From contig CAMCYF010000003.1 in assembly GCA_945883825.1 (NCBI GenBank), forward strand, positions 1-64,000: a stretch of DNA of 64,000 nucleotides, written 5' to 3'. The DNA is from Chitinophaga pinensis. GTDB taxonomy: Bacteria > Bacteroidota > Bacteroidia > Flavobacteriales_D > Crocinitomicaceae. The notes under the pieces are model-generated. The model saw nothing but the letters and a program-made list of their open reading frames with translations, searched no databases and was not told where the DNA came from. Below are positions 35,760 through 46,230 of the stretch, piece after piece. The translations under genes were made by a program, and so were the position numbers. How positions within the stretch are numbered: the first letter of the stretch is position 1; the number at the start of each line of letters is the position of its first letter.

Positions 35760-35938
35760 GGCATTAAATAGGCTAAAATTTTAACTTCTTTACTTATTGA
35801 CATTAATTGTTAAAAAGTTTCCCACATATTCCCACAATTCTTAAAACTATTGTTTTTAAAGAGTTTAAAAAAATATTAAACTTTATATCGCAACCTTTTT
35901 CGCATATAAACGTTAAAAGTTATGAACAATTAAAAGTT

Positions 35939-35959
35939 AAGTGGTAAAAAGTGGTAAAA
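35939..35959 (+). promoter_or_regulatory. Candidate MraZ operator
   Basis: AGTGGTAAAA occurs twice in direct succession (35940-35949 and 35950-35959), giving GTGGT at an exact 10-bp period 29 bp before the mraZ ATG. A weaker AAAGTTA copy lies just upstream. MraZ proteins in other bacteria bind tandem TGG-containing repeats of about 10 bp upstream of their own gene, so this is a likely autoregulatory site for the dcw operon. No TAnnTTTG promoter was found in the 240-bp spacer 35748-35987. Confidence 0.5.
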
Positions 35960-35987
35960 TTCCATTATTTTTACCCATTATAACGCT

Positions 35988-36443
35988 ATGGCAGGTTTAG
36001 TTGGAGAATTCGAGGTAAAATTGGACGAAAAAGGCCGATTTCTATTTCCTTCCGGTTTACGGAAGCAGCTTCCCCCTGCGTCTCAACGTGATTTTATGTT
36101 AAACAAAGGTTTTGAGGATTGCTTGACGCTTTATCCACTTCCAGAATGGGAAAAGGTAAGTGCTCGACTTTCTAAAATGAACTTGTTTAAGCCGAAAAAT
36201 CGAATGTTTTATCGTTTGTTTCATCAGGGAGCAAAGCAGATAGCATTGGATAATGCTGGCCGGGTATTGATCCCAACTACGCTTATGGAGCGTGTAGGAT
36301 TGCTGCAAGAGGTAATGCTCATTGCATACAATGACCGTATTGAAATCTGGGATAAATCCAAATACTTCAATCTGATTGAAGGGAACATGGCAGACTTCGC
36401 TGATTTGGCGGATGATGTAATGGGCGATTTGGATAATGGATAA
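35988..36443 (+). CDS. mraZ: Transcriptional regulator MraZ
   Basis: A 151-aa DNA-binding protein with two SpoVT/AbrB-like halves, each with its signature: GEFEVKLDEKGRFLFPSGLR near the N-terminus and IALDNAGRVLIPTTLME at about 85-101. MraZ forms a ring-shaped oligomer and represses or tunes the dcw operon it heads. The tandem GTGGT repeats upstream are its probable site. It overlaps rsmH by 8 nt. Confidence 0.94.
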   Translation: MAGLVGEFEVKLDEKGRFLFPSGLRKQLPPASQRDFMLNKGFEDCLTLYPLPEWEKVSARLSKMNLFKPKNRMFYRLFHQGAKQIALDNAGRVLIPTTLMERVGLLQEVMLIAYNDRIEIWDKSKYFNLIEGNMADFADLADDVMGDLDNG

Positions 36444-37350
36444 AAAGATACCGTATCACATACCAGTTTTGTTGCAGGAATGCATTCAGGGTTTAGACAT
36501 TAAGCCAGAAGGTGTTTATGTGGATGTCACTTTCGGAGGCGGGGGTCATGCAAAAGAAATTTTCAAGCAAATTAATGAACAGGGTAAATTAATTGTTTTC
36601 GATCAAGATGCTGCAGCAAAAGAAAATACTTGGGATGCCCCAAATTTTTATTTTATTCCTTCAAATTTTATTTATTTATCAAATCATTTGAAGGCTCACA
36701 AATTTGAGGCTGTAGATGGCTTATTGGCAGATTTGGGAGTTTCTTCGCATCAATTTGATATACCAAAACGAGGATTTTCAATTCGTGAAGATGCGCCTTT
36801 GGACATGCGAATGAACCAAAATTCAGAGCGTTCTGCATTTGAAGTTGTGAACCTAGATAGTGAAGATAAACTTATTTCAATTTTTCGATATTACGGCGAA
36901 TTAAGTAATTCTCGTGCTTTAGCAAGTGAAATTATACGTCAACGTGCCTCAAAATCAATTAAAACAACTTTTGAATTAATGGCTGTTTTAAAGCCCTTTG
37001 CCCCAAAATTTAAAGACCATAAATTTTATGCACAGGTTTTTCAGGCAATTAGAATAGAGGTCAACCAAGAATTAGATGCATTAAAACAACTTCTTTTACA
37101 ATCAAGCGAATTATTGAAGCCAGGTGGAAGATTAGTTGTGATATCATACCATTCTTTGGAAGATCGCTTGGTGAAAAATTTTATGAAACGGGGCTCTTTT
37201 GAGGGTGAAATTCAGAAAGATTTCTTTGGAAATATATTAAAACCATTTAAAGAGCTTATAAAACATCCGCTTGTACCCGGCGAGGATGAAATTAGATTAA
37301 ATAGTCGCGCAAGAAGCGCAAAATTAAGAATTGCAGTAAAGAATGACTGA
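36436..37350 (+). CDS. rsmH: 16S rRNA (cytosine(1402)-N(4))-methyltransferase
   Basis: A 304-aa SAM-dependent methyltransferase that modifies C1402 of 16S rRNA in the decoding centre. The SAM site VDVTFGGGGHAKEIF (about 29-43), DGLLADLGVSSHQFD, FSIREDAPLDMRM and VVISYHSLEDRLVK are all present. Length is normal. It overlaps mraZ by 8 nt and the ftsL-like gene by 8 nt, the typical second place in the cluster. Confidence 0.96.
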   Translation: MDKKIPYHIPVLLQECIQGLDIKPEGVYVDVTFGGGGHAKEIFKQINEQGKLIVFDQDAAAKENTWDAPNFYFIPSNFIYLSNHLKAHKFEAVDGLLADLGVSSHQFDIPKRGFSIREDAPLDMRMNQNSERSAFEVVNLDSEDKLISIFRYYGELSNSRALASEIIRQRASKSIKTTFELMAVLKPFAPKFKDHKFYAQVFQAIRIEVNQELDALKQLLLQSSELLKPGGRLVVISYHSLEDRLVKNFMKRGSFEGEIQKDFFGNILKPFKELIKHPLVPGEDEIRLNSRARSAKLRIAVKND

Positions 37351-37735
37351 GGATAAAAATACAAATAAGCAAGCGCCTTCAAGTGAGAACGAAACTAAAA
37401 AACGTTCAGGGAAAGCTAGTGCATTTTCTCAAATATTGAATGGAGATTTTTTAACCAAGGAATTCGTGTTAAATAATTTGAATTATATCTTTTTTTTGAT
37501 TGCATTGCTTCTACTTATTATAGCAAAAGGATATTATGGAAAACAAATTTCGGTTGACATTGATAATGCCCAGAGAGAATACGATCAAAATGCTGCCGAA
37601 TACATAGAGGTAAAATCAAAATTAGAAACTGTTACAAGACGCTATAAATTAGTAGAAAGACTAGAAAAGAGAGAATTGAAAGAGACTAAAAATGCGACAA
37701 AAGTAATTCGTTTGAAAAAGAAAAAAGATGAGTAA
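37343..37735 (+). CDS. FtsL-like cell division membrane protein
   Basis: A 130-aa single-pass protein: a hydrophilic N-terminus of about 46 residues, a membrane helix near 47-66 (YIFFLIALLLLIIAKGYYG), then an extracytoplasmic segment with heptad character ending in Lys-rich residues. Sequence similarity to proteobacterial FtsL is too low to see, but size, topology and position between rsmH and ftsI match the FtsL place in Bacteroidota dcw clusters. FtsL proteins form a complex with FtsQ/DivIB and activate FtsWI. It overlaps both neighbours by 8 nt. Confidence 0.75.
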   Translation: MTEDKNTNKQAPSSENETKKRSGKASAFSQILNGDFLTKEFVLNNLNYIFFLIALLLLIIAKGYYGKQISVDIDNAQREYDQNAAEYIEVKSKLETVTRRYKLVERLEKRELKETKNATKVIRLKKKKDE

Positions 37736-39833
37736 AGAGAAAAACTTTCTTTATTACAGGGCTTATGCCATCTATTTTGGTTTTGTTATTATTATGATAA
37801 CAGTGCTCTACAATACTATTTCTTTACAATTAGAAGGTCGTTCAACTTTTTTTGATTCCTCAGATTTAAAAATACCTGTTCGAACAGTAAATCGAATTCC
37901 CAGAATGGGGGAGATTTTAGACCGTAATAAGAATCCGCTAGTTACGTCAGTTACCTATTTTGATATTCACATGGATCCAACGGTTATTGACCAAAAAGTT
38001 TTTGATGATGAATTATCAGATTTAGCAGAAGGTCTTCACAAAATGTATCCTGATAAATCAGCCCGAGAATACATTAATTCAATTCAAAAAGCACGTGCCA
38101 ATAAATCACGCTATTTACTAATAAGGAAAAAAGTTACAAACGACGAGCGAAAAAGATTAAGGAAATTACCAATCTTCAGAATAGGACGAATGAAGGGTGG
38201 CTTAATTGATACAGATGCGCTTATTGAGCGTGAACTTCCTAATGGGAATTTATTGAGAAGAACTCTTGGTTATTACTCCATGGACAGAGGTGTAGAAAAG
38301 AGAGTTGGAATTGAGGGGGCATTTTACGAATATTTAAGAGGCGAGGACGGCGCAGAACTAGAACAGAAATTTTCGACAGGGTGGAAAAAAACGGGACAAA
38401 TTACAAGAGAGTCAGTTGAAGGAGCAAATGTAATCACCTCGATTGATAAAGAAATCCAAGAAGTAGCTCATTCTGAATTAGAAAGACAATTAAGAGATAT
38501 GGATGCTGAACACGGAAGTGTAATAGTGATGGAAGTAAAAACAGGTTTTATTCGTGCTATTGCAAACCTTACAAACAATGATAACAAATCATATACTGAG
38601 TCTTACAATTATGCTGTTGGTTTTCATGAGGTGCCAGGTTCAACCTTTAAGTTAGCTTCTATCATGGCTGGTCTAGAGGATGGAAAATTCAAAATTACAG
38701 ATAAGGTTTCTGCTATTGGCTCATATTCTTTTCCCGGGAAACGTTTAGAGGATTCCAATCACGGTATTGGATATGGCACCATAACAATTCAAAAAGCATT
38801 TGAAAAATCATCCAATGTTATTGCACAACTTATTTACCGTACTTATCATAACGATCCAGAAAAGTTTTTAGCACGTTTAAAGCAATTTGGTTTAACTCAG
38901 CCATTGGGTGTTGCGATTAAAGGAGAAGCTTTTCCAGTTATCCCAAAAATCGGAACTCCGGGTTGGTCGGCACTTTCTATTCCAATGATGGCAATTGGTT
39001 ACGAACTACAACAAACGCCTCTTCAAACTTTGGCATTCTACAATGCAGTAGCAAATGAAGGAAAATTGCTTCGCCCACTTTTTGTGGAAAGAATTGAGAG
39101 ATATGGTAAGGTTGTAAAGAATTTTAATCCCGTTGTTCTTCGTGAAGAAATTTGTTCTGAAAATACTATTAAAATTCTTCAATCTTGTCTAAAAGGTGTC
39201 ATGACAGATGGTACTGGGTCTGATTTAAAAAGCTCTCTTTTTAAAATTGCTGGAAAAACAGGAACAGCAAAATTAATTGGCGAAAATAAATTATACAATG
39301 ATCAAAGAAACAGTGCTTACCAAGCTTCATTTGTAGGATATTTCCCTGCTGATAAACCGATCTATTCTTGTATCGTAGTAATTTCAAATCCTAAGAAGGA
39401 AATTTATGGCGCGAGGGTTTCAGGAACTGTATTCGCAGAAATCGCAAATAAAATTTACGCATCAACACTTTCTTATCACAAGGCAATCAATCAAAATGCA
39501 AATAAAAAGAATGTTTTGCCACTTGTTAAGAAAGGAAATAAACGTGATATATTAGCTGTATTAGATCAATTGCATATTCGGTATAAATTAAATTACCATG
39601 GCGAATGGTTATCTGCCGATACTCTAAAAGGTTCTGTTCAACTCTCAAAAAAAATAATTCTTAAAGATAAAATTCCAAATGTTCTTGGATTTACAGCTAA
39701 GGATGCTGTCTTTCTTCTTGAAAGTAGGGGATTGATTGTCAAATTAGCTGGTTGCGGACGTGTAACTAAACAATCTTTGAATCCGGGAATACTGCCAACT
39801 AAAGGTCAATTAATAAAAATAGAATTGCAATGA
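37728..39833 (+). CDS. ftsI: Division-specific peptidoglycan transpeptidase (class B PBP) with PASTA domain
   Basis: A 701-aa penicillin-binding protein that cross-links septal peptidoglycan. It has one N-terminal membrane helix (about 12-32), a PBP dimerisation domain (about 55-230) and a transpeptidase domain with STFK (305-308, nucleophile Ser305), SSN (361-363) and KTGT (510-513). A PASTA-like C-terminal domain follows (about 640-701, IPNVLGFTAKDAVFLLES). The long form with PASTA resembles SpoVD-type proteins and is usual in Bacteroidota. It overlaps the ftsL-like gene by 8 nt and murE by 4 nt (ATGA). Confidence 0.94.
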   Translation: MSKEKNFLYYRAYAIYFGFVIIMITVLYNTISLQLEGRSTFFDSSDLKIPVRTVNRIPRMGEILDRNKNPLVTSVTYFDIHMDPTVIDQKVFDDELSDLAEGLHKMYPDKSAREYINSIQKARANKSRYLLIRKKVTNDERKRLRKLPIFRIGRMKGGLIDTDALIERELPNGNLLRRTLGYYSMDRGVEKRVGIEGAFYEYLRGEDGAELEQKFSTGWKKTGQITRESVEGANVITSIDKEIQEVAHSELERQLRDMDAEHGSVIVMEVKTGFIRAIANLTNNDNKSYTESYNYAVGFHEVPGSTFKLASIMAGLEDGKFKITDKVSAIGSYSFPGKRLEDSNHGIGYGTITIQKAFEKSSNVIAQLIYRTYHNDPEKFLARLKQFGLTQPLGVAIKGEAFPVIPKIGTPGWSALSIPMMAIGYELQQTPLQTLAFYNAVANEGKLLRPLFVERIERYGKVVKNFNPVVLREEICSENTIKILQSCLKGVMTDGTGSDLKSSLFKIAGKTGTAKLIGENKLYNDQRNSAYQASFVGYFPADKPIYSCIVVISNPKKEIYGARVSGTVFAEIANKIYASTLSYHKAINQNANKKNVLPLVKKGNKRDILAVLDQLHIRYKLNYHGEWLSADTLKGSVQLSKKIILKDKIPNVLGFTAKDAVFLLESRGLIVKLAGCGRVTKQSLNPGILPTKGQLIKIELQ

Positions 39834-41290
39834 TGATATTGTCCGACATATTAATGAATATTAAAACTGAGTCGGTTTTAGGTTCTTTGGAACATCCTGT
39901 CGGGTCTTTGATTTTTGATTCTCGTCAGGCAAATTCTTCCTCTGTTTTCTTTGCAATTAAAGGGAGTGCTACTGACGGCCATTTATTTGTTCAGCAAGCA
40001 CACGATAAAGGCTGTAGAATTTTCGTCGTACAAAACAATATTCCAGATTTAACTGATTCAACAATCATAAAAACAAGTGATACCTCAGCTTTATTGGCAT
40101 CAATGTCATGTAACTTTTTTGAGAATCCTTCTAAGAAATTAAAACTTATTGGTATAACAGGAACTAATGGTAAAACAACATGTACAACTCTTCTTTATAA
40201 ACTTTTTTCAGATTTAGGATATAAATGCGGTTTAATTTCAACGGTTGTAAATAAAATTGGTTCTACTGATATTGTTGCAACACATACAACTCCCGATCCT
40301 GTAAGTTTAAATCGTTTACTTGCTCAAATGGTGACTGAGAATTGCACGCATTGTTTTATGGAAGTAAGTTCACACGCAATTCATCAAAATAGAATTTCAG
40401 GATTAAATTTTTCTGGTGCTGTATTCACAAATATTACTCATGATCATTTGGATTACCACAAAACTTTTTCAGAATATATCCGTGTGAAAAAAACTTTTTT
40501 TGATTTATTACCTGCTACCTCTTTTGCCCTTGTCAATACTGACGATAAAAACGGTATGATAATGCTCCAAAATACACTTGCTTCTAAACACACTTTTGCT
40601 CTAAAAACTCCAGCAGATTTTAAAGGAAAAGTAACAGAGAATGAGTTTACTGGCTTGGTGATAAAAATTAATGGAAAAGAAGTTTATTCTCGACTTGTTG
40701 GTGAATTTAATGCATATAATTTATTAGCAGTTTATGGCGTATCACTTTTGCTCGAGGAAGATGAACTTGAAGTTTTGCGAACAATGAGCCTTCTTGAATC
40801 TGTTGAGGGACGATTTCAATACGTTCAAAGTACTAAAGGTATTACAGCGATTATTGATTATGCTCATACTCCTGATGCATTGGAAAATGTGCTAAAAACA
40901 ATTAATGGTATTCGTAAAGGAGCTTCTAAAGTAATAACAGTAATTGGGTGCGGAGGAGATCGTGATAAGACAAAAAGACCGCTAATGGCAAAAATTGCCT
41001 GCGATAAAAGCACTAATGTTCTACTCACATCTGATAATCCAAGAACTGAGAACCCTGAAAGTATTTTATTAGAAATGGAAGCGGGTTTAGATGATATTGA
41101 AAAGCAAAAATCAATAACAATTCAAGATAGAAAGCAAGCAATTAAGACTGCAATTCTATTAGCAAATACAGGTGATATTATTTTGATTGCAGGAAAAGGT
41201 CATGAAAAATACCAAGAAATTATGGGTGTTCGACATGATTTTGATGATTTGAAAATTACAGAAAATATGTTTAACGAATTGAAAAAGTAA
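39830..41290 (+). CDS. murE: UDP-MurNAc-L-Ala-D-Glu:meso-diaminopimelate ligase
   Basis: A 486-aa ATP-dependent Mur ligase that adds the third residue of the peptidoglycan stem. The ATP loop [10 protein letters not shown] is at 108-117. The DNPR motif (near residue 400, in [10 protein letters not shown]) is the signature of enzymes specific for meso-diaminopimelate rather than lysine, so the wall should be of A1-gamma type. The start ATG overlaps the ftsI stop (ATGA), and the stop overlaps the mraY ATG by one base. Confidence 0.95.
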   Translation: MMILSDILMNIKTESVLGSLEHPVGSLIFDSRQANSSSVFFAIKGSATDGHLFVQQAHDKGCRIFVVQNNIPDLTDSTIIKTSDTSALLASMSCNFFENPSKKLKLIGITGTNGKTTCTTLLYKLFSDLGYKCGLISTVVNKIGSTDIVATHTTPDPVSLNRLLAQMVTENCTHCFMEVSSHAIHQNRISGLNFSGAVFTNITHDHLDYHKTFSEYIRVKKTFFDLLPATSFALVNTDDKNGMIMLQNTLASKHTFALKTPADFKGKVTENEFTGLVIKINGKEVYSRLVGEFNAYNLLAVYGVSLLLEEDELEVLRTMSLLESVEGRFQYVQSTKGITAIIDYAHTPDALENVLKTINGIRKGASKVITVIGCGGDRDKTKRPLMAKIACDKSTNVLLTSDNPRTENPESILLEMEAGLDDIEKQKSITIQDRKQAIKTAILLANTGDIILIAGKGHEKYQEIMGVRHDFDDLKITENMFNELKK

Positions 41291-42534
41291 TGCTATACTA
41301 TATTTTTGATTACCTCGATAAGTTCAATTTTCCAGGTGCAGGTTTATTCAATTACATCTCCTTTCGTGCTGCAATGGCCTTGCTTATGTCTCTTTTTGTG
41401 TCGATTCATTTCGGTAAACGCATAATCAATAAATTGCGTAATCAGCAAATTGGGGAAACAGTTCGTGATTTAGGATTATCAGGGCAACTTGAAAAATCAG
41501 GAACGCCAACAATGGGTGGAATCATAATTCTTGCCGCAATTTTAATACCAACCTTATTACTTGCTAAGCTCCAAAATGTATATGTTATTACAATGATTAT
41601 TTCAATCATTTGGCTTGGGTTAATTGGATTTTTAGACGATTACATTAAGGTTTTTAAGAAAAACAAGGAGGGTTTAAAAGGTCGTTTTAAAATTATAGGA
41701 CAAATAGGAGTTGGTTTAATAGTAGGATGTATCCTTTATTTTTCTGATGAGGTAGTTGTTCATAAAAGAGTTGCTTTGAATTATCGTTTAAAAATGAATG
41801 AAACTTTTGTAACGCAAAGACATATTCAAAATGAAGGGGAGAATTATAAATGGATCAAAACGGATGATATGACAACCACAATTCCGTTTATGAAGGGAAA
41901 TGAGTTTAATTACAATTGGTTGATTGGCGATTCTCATAAATCTTATGGCTGGCTACTTTTTATTCCTATAGTCATTTTTATTGTAATTGCTGTTTCCAAT
42001 GGTGCAAATATGACGGATGGTTTAGATGGTTTAGCAACAGGTTCTTCTGCAATTATTGGAATTGCATTAGCAGTATTGGCTTACGTTAGCTCAAATTATA
42101 AGTTTGCGGATTATCTGAATGTCATGTACATCCCAAATGCTGAAGAATTAGTGGTTTTTATATCCGCTTTTGTGGGTGCATGTATTGGATTTTTATGGTA
42201 TAATTCCTATCCTGCCCAAGTTTTTATGGGGGATACAGGAAGTCTAGCATTGGGAGGAATTATTGCTGTCTTTGCGATTTCAATAAGAAAGGAATTACTG
42301 ATCCCAGTTTTGTGTGGCATCTTTCTAATTGAAAATCTATCGGTAATCCTGCAAGTTGGTTATTTCAAATTCACAAAGAAACAGTTCGGTGAGGGCAAGA
42401 GAATTTTCTTGATGGCGCCCCTGCATCATCATTATCAAAAGAAAGGAATTCATGAGGCAAAAATAGTTGCGCGCTTTTGGATTATTGCTGTTTTATTGGC
42501 TGTTATAACGATTGTAACATTGAAATTACGTTAA
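41290..42534 (+). CDS. mraY: Phospho-N-acetylmuramoyl-pentapeptide-transferase
   Basis: A 414-aa integral membrane enzyme that moves phospho-MurNAc-pentapeptide to undecaprenyl phosphate, forming lipid I. Family motifs seen are [20 protein letters not shown] with the DD pair, [28 protein letters not shown] and the HHHYQKKG loop. It is about 50 residues longer than the E. coli enzyme because of a polar insertion (about 155-215) before [11 protein letters not shown], a feature shared by Bacteroidota MraY. No murF lies upstream. Confidence 0.95.
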   Translation: MLYYIFDYLDKFNFPGAGLFNYISFRAAMALLMSLFVSIHFGKRIINKLRNQQIGETVRDLGLSGQLEKSGTPTMGGIIILAAILIPTLLLAKLQNVYVITMIISIIWLGLIGFLDDYIKVFKKNKEGLKGRFKIIGQIGVGLIVGCILYFSDEVVVHKRVALNYRLKMNETFVTQRHIQNEGENYKWIKTDDMTTTIPFMKGNEFNYNWLIGDSHKSYGWLLFIPIVIFIVIAVSNGANMTDGLDGLATGSSAIIGIALAVLAYVSSNYKFADYLNVMYIPNAEELVVFISAFVGACIGFLWYNSYPAQVFMGDTGSLALGGIIAVFAISIRKELLIPVLCGIFLIENLSVILQVGYFKFTKKQFGEGKRIFLMAPLHHHYQKKGIHEAKIVARFWIIAVLLAVITIVTLKLR

Positions 42535-42537
42535 ACT

Positions 42538-43881
42538 GTGGAGGGTAAAAATAAACATATTGTTATTTTGGGCGCTGGCGAAAGTGGCGTTGGTGCAGCT
42601 CTTCTTGCTAAAAAACAAGAATGGAATGTTTTTGTTTCTGACGCAGGGAAAATCAAAGCAGATTATAAAAAAGAGTTAGACAACAATCAAATTGAATGGG
42701 AGGAAAATACACATTCTACAGATCGTATCTTTCAAGCTGAGCTCATTGTTAAGTCTCCGGGAATCCCAGAAAAAACCGACTTAATACGCGCTCTTCGAAA
42801 TAAGCAAGTCAAGATAATTTCTGAGATAGAATTCGCGGGCTATTACACCAGAGGAAAATCTATTTGTGTTACAGGAAGCAACGGAAAAACAACTACTACA
42901 ATGCTTACCCATCATATTTTAAAGAAAGCAGGCTGGGATGTTGGTTTAGCAGGAAATGTTGGAAAAAGTTTTGCAAAACAAGTGGCAGAAGGCGACCACG
43001 ATTGGTATGTGCTTGAACTGAGTTCTTTTCAATTGGATGACATGTTTGAATTCAAAGCTGACATCGGAATACTTACAAATATTACACCAGATCATCTTGA
43101 TCGCTACGAAAATCAAATGCAAAAATATGTGGATTCAAAATTTAGAATTCTCAATAATCAAAATCATGAGGATTGGTTTATCTACAATTATGATGATCCA
43201 ATAATTAGAGAAGAATTATCAAAAAGAAAGCTTTCAATGAATCTTGCACCTTTTTCATTGAAAGAAGAAATAAAAGTAGGTGCTTACGCTGTAAATAATC
43301 AACTAATAATCAATATAAAAGACCAATTAACTATGTCAATTCACGAATTAGCTTTAAAGGGTAAGCACAATACCCAAAACTCGTTAGCAGCAGGGATTGC
43401 TGGACGCCTTGTTGAAATTCGCAAGAGTATTGTGCGTGAAAGTCTTGAGGACTTCGAAAATGTTGAGCACCGCCTTGAATTTGTAGCGAAAGTAAATGGA
43501 ATTGAATTTATAAACGACTCCAAAGCCACAAATATAAATTCAACTTGGTATGCATTGGAAACAATGGAAAATCCAGTGGTTTGGGTTATGGGTGGAGTGG
43601 ACAAAGGAAATGATTATTCCGAATTAAGTAACTTGGTAAAGGACAAGGTGAAAGCAATTATTTGTCTTGGTATTGACAATCAAAAAATCATCAAGGCTTT
43701 TGGTCACCTTGTAGAAACGATTGTCGAGGTTGGATCTGCAACAGAGGCAGTTGCTTATGCTTATCGTTTGGCGAAAAAAAATGAAACAGTTTTACTTTCT
43801 CCAGCTTGCGCAAGTTTTGATTTATTTGAAAACTATGAAGACCGAGGAAATCAATTCAAGCAGGCGGTTAGAAAGTTGTAA
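42538..43881 (+). CDS. murD: UDP-N-acetylmuramoyl-L-alanine:D-glutamate ligase
   Basis: A 447-aa Mur ligase that adds D-glutamate to UDP-MurNAc-Ala. The N-terminal Rossmann motif ILGAGESGVGAAL (10-22), ATP loop GSNGKTTT (113-120), NITPDHLDRY and the C-terminal LLSPACASFDLFENYEDRG are all diagnostic. The start is a GTG at 42538, 3 nt after mraY. Length is normal. Confidence 0.95.
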   Translation: MEGKNKHIVILGAGESGVGAALLAKKQEWNVFVSDAGKIKADYKKELDNNQIEWEENTHSTDRIFQAELIVKSPGIPEKTDLIRALRNKQVKIISEIEFAGYYTRGKSICVTGSNGKTTTTMLTHHILKKAGWDVGLAGNVGKSFAKQVAEGDHDWYVLELSSFQLDDMFEFKADIGILTNITPDHLDRYENQMQKYVDSKFRILNNQNHEDWFIYNYDDPIIREELSKRKLSMNLAPFSLKEEIKVGAYAVNNQLIINIKDQLTMSIHELALKGKHNTQNSLAAGIAGRLVEIRKSIVRESLEDFENVEHRLEFVAKVNGIEFINDSKATNINSTWYALETMENPVVWVMGGVDKGNDYSELSNLVKDKVKAIICLGIDNQKIIKAFGHLVETIVEVGSATEAVAYAYRLAKKNETVLLSPACASFDLFENYEDRGNQFKQAVRKL

Positions 43882-43908
43882 TTGAAAATTTATTGATTTA
43901 TAACTAAA

Positions 43909-45102
43909 ATGGAAATAAAAGATATTAATCCCAATTTAAGATCGTATTTAAAATACCTCAAAGGTGATCCTGTAATATGGATTATTACGATTTTAATGAT
44001 GGCTTTCTCTTTGGTAACAGTGTATAGTTTTGTGCCTATACTTGTTAAAATTGAGGGAGGAACACCTTTTCAATATCTTTTCAAGCATTTTATATATGTT
44101 TTAATGGGATTTGCCTCAATGTTTTTTATTCATAGAGTCGACTCAAAATACATCTATCAACTTTCAAAATTTGCCTATTACATTGCACTTGCTTTGCTGC
44201 TTTTTACCATTTTTTTTGGCGCAAAAGTAAATGATGCTGGACGTTGGATTCGTATTCCATTTATTGGCTTAACGTTTCAATCGTCTGACTTTGCAAAGCT
44301 TGCATTGATACTTTATATTTCTCGTTTACTAGTTCGAAAAAAAGATTTATTAAATGATTGGGAAAAAGGAATTGTACCCTTAATGATTCCAATATTATTA
44401 ATTTGTGGACTTATTATCAAAGATAATTTTTCTACCGCAGCAATGCTCTTTTTACTTTCAATGGCAATGCTCTTTATTGGAAGAGTTCCTTTTTTGAAAC
44501 TTACAACATTAGCTGCAGGTGGAATTGGATTAGTTGCGCTTGTAATTGGCATTCATGTAACTATTCCTCAACTTAATCTTTTACCTCGCTATGATACTTG
44601 GGTAAGCAGATTTAATCAACGTGTTGAAAATGATATGGGAAACATTGCCAATGCGCAAGCAAATAACGCCCAGTTGGCTATTCACAACGGTTCTTTGTTT
44701 GGACAAGGTGTTGGTGACGGAAAATTAAAAGAATATTTGCCAGAAGCTTATGCGGATTTTTATTATGCAAGTTTTGTAGAAGAATTTGGCTTGTTTTCTT
44801 CTTTTTTTCTTGTCTTGCTTTACCTTATTTTATTGTTTCGAATTATTCGTATTTCATTGAAAACAGATGATTTATTTCAAACGTATGCCTCAATGGGAAT
44901 TGGGGTTCATTTACTAACCCAAGCGAGTATTAATATGTTAGTTTGTACTGGAGTTTTTCCTGTAACAGGTCAAAACATGCCTTTTCTTGCAATGGGTGGT
45001 TCAGCATTAATTATGGCCTGTATTTCAATTGGAGTTATCCAATCTTTTTCCAATCAATTACAAAAGGGAAAAAAGGAAGAAGAGGGTGTTTTTGTTTCTT
45101 AA
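43909..45102 (+). CDS. ftsW: Septal peptidoglycan polymerase FtsW (SEDS family)
   Basis: A 397-aa protein with about ten membrane helices. SEDS motifs are visible: DAGRWIRIPFIGLTFQSSDF, GQGVGDGKLKEYLPEAYADF and FVEEFGLFSS, and the late FPVTGQNMPFLAMGGSALI. FtsW polymerises glycan strands from lipid II together with the FtsI encoded in the same operon. It lies 27 nt after murD and 12 nt before murG. Confidence 0.94.
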   Translation: MEIKDINPNLRSYLKYLKGDPVIWIITILMMAFSLVTVYSFVPILVKIEGGTPFQYLFKHFIYVLMGFASMFFIHRVDSKYIYQLSKFAYYIALALLLFTIFFGAKVNDAGRWIRIPFIGLTFQSSDFAKLALILYISRLLVRKKDLLNDWEKGIVPLMIPILLICGLIIKDNFSTAAMLFLLSMAMLFIGRVPFLKLTTLAAGGIGLVALVIGIHVTIPQLNLLPRYDTWVSRFNQRVENDMGNIANAQANNAQLAIHNGSLFGQGVGDGKLKEYLPEAYADFYYASFVEEFGLFSSFFLVLLYLILLFRIIRISLKTDDLFQTYASMGIGVHLLTQASINMLVCTGVFPVTGQNMPFLAMGGSALIMACISIGVIQSFSNQLQKGKKEEEGVFVS

Positions 45103-45114
45103 AGAAGTTTATTT

Positions 45115-46230
45115 ATGTTGATTGAACGTGCAATTATTTCAGGAGGAGGAACAGGAGGACATATCTTTCCGGCGATTGCAATTGCAGATGAAATAAAAAA
45201 ACGCAATCCAAGTGCTTCAATTCTTTTTGTCGGTGCCATAGGTAAAATGGAGATGGAAAAAGTTCCTCAAGCGGGCTACGATATCGTGGGTTTGAAAATA
45301 GCGGGTCTTCAACGAAAATTTTCCTTTTCAAATCTCCTCCTTCCATTTAAAATTCTTGGAAGTTTATTAAAAGCTCGAAAAATTCTTATCGATTTTAAGC
45401 CCCAAATTGTTATTGGTGTTGGAGGCTATGCAAGCGGTCCAACATTGATGATGGCAAATTTTTTGAGAATACCTACTGTAATTCAAGAACAAAATTCGTT
45501 TCCTGGAAAAACAAATAGAATTTTAGCCAAAAAAGCTGCTTGTATTTGTACTGCTTACGAGGGTATGGAACGATTTTTTCCAAATTCTAAAGTAGTATTA
45601 ACTGGAAATCCAATTCGAAAAGAGTTTTCAGCTAATTTAAAATCCAAAGCTGAAGCATGTACTTTTTTTGGATTAGACCATGAAAAACCTACAATATTGG
45701 TTATGGGAGGAAGTTTAGGGGCTAAAACTCTTAATATTTCTGTTCAAAAAAATCTTGAAGAAATAATGAATTCAGGAGTACAGATTATATGGCAGTGTGG
45801 TAAATTATACCATTCTCAACTTATTATTGATTTAAAGGATAAAGAATTAAAGAATATTTGTTTGTATCAATTTATTGAACGAATGGACTTGGCTTATTCT
45901 GCTGCCGATTTGATTATTTCGCGTGCTGGTGCCATTTCAGTTTCTGAATTATGTATTGTAGGAAAACCATTAATTCTTGTGCCTTCTCCAAATGTTGCCG
46001 AAGACCACCAAACAAAAAATGCTAATGCACTAGTTGCAAAAAATGCTGCATTTCTAATTACTGATTCTGAAGCACCTGATTTATTATTCAAGATTGCTTT
46101 GGATTTATTGAAGCAAAAAGAAAAATGTGAGCTTCTTTCTATTGAGATAAAAAAAATACAAAAATTAAATGCTACTGCTGATATTGTAGATGCATTCGAA
46201 AATAGTTTAATAGAAAATGGAACAAAATAA
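45115..46230 (+). CDS. murG: UDP-GlcNAc:undecaprenyl-PP-MurNAc-pentapeptide GlcNAc transferase
   Basis: A 371-aa peripheral membrane GT28 glycosyltransferase that makes lipid II. The N-terminal glycine loop SGGGTGGHIFPA (9-20), GVGGYASGP, QEQNSFPG and the donor-site pattern ISRAGAISVSEL are present. Length is normal. Its 3' end overlaps murC by 14 nt. Confidence 0.95.
   Translation: MLIERAIISGGGTGGHIFPAIAIADEIKKRNPSASILFVGAIGKMEMEKVPQAGYDIVGLKIAGLQRKFSFSNLLLPFKILGSLLKARKILIDFKPQIVIGVGGYASGPTLMMANFLRIPTVIQEQNSFPGKTNRILAKKAACICTAYEGMERFFPNSKVVLTGNPIRKEFSANLKSKAEACTFFGLDHEKPTILVMGGSLGAKTLNISVQKNLEEIMNSGVQIIWQCGKLYHSQLIIDLKDKELKNICLYQFIERMDLAYSAADLIISRAGAISVSELCIVGKPLILVPSPNVAEDHQTKNANALVAKNAAFLITDSEAPDLLFKIALDLLKQKEKCELLSIEIKKIQKLNATADIVDAFENSLIENGTK

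Noticed and set aside
35797-35830. TTGACA before mraZ as a sigma70-type promoter
   Set aside because: No acceptable -10 hexamer lies 16-18 nt downstream, and the phylum uses a different consensus.
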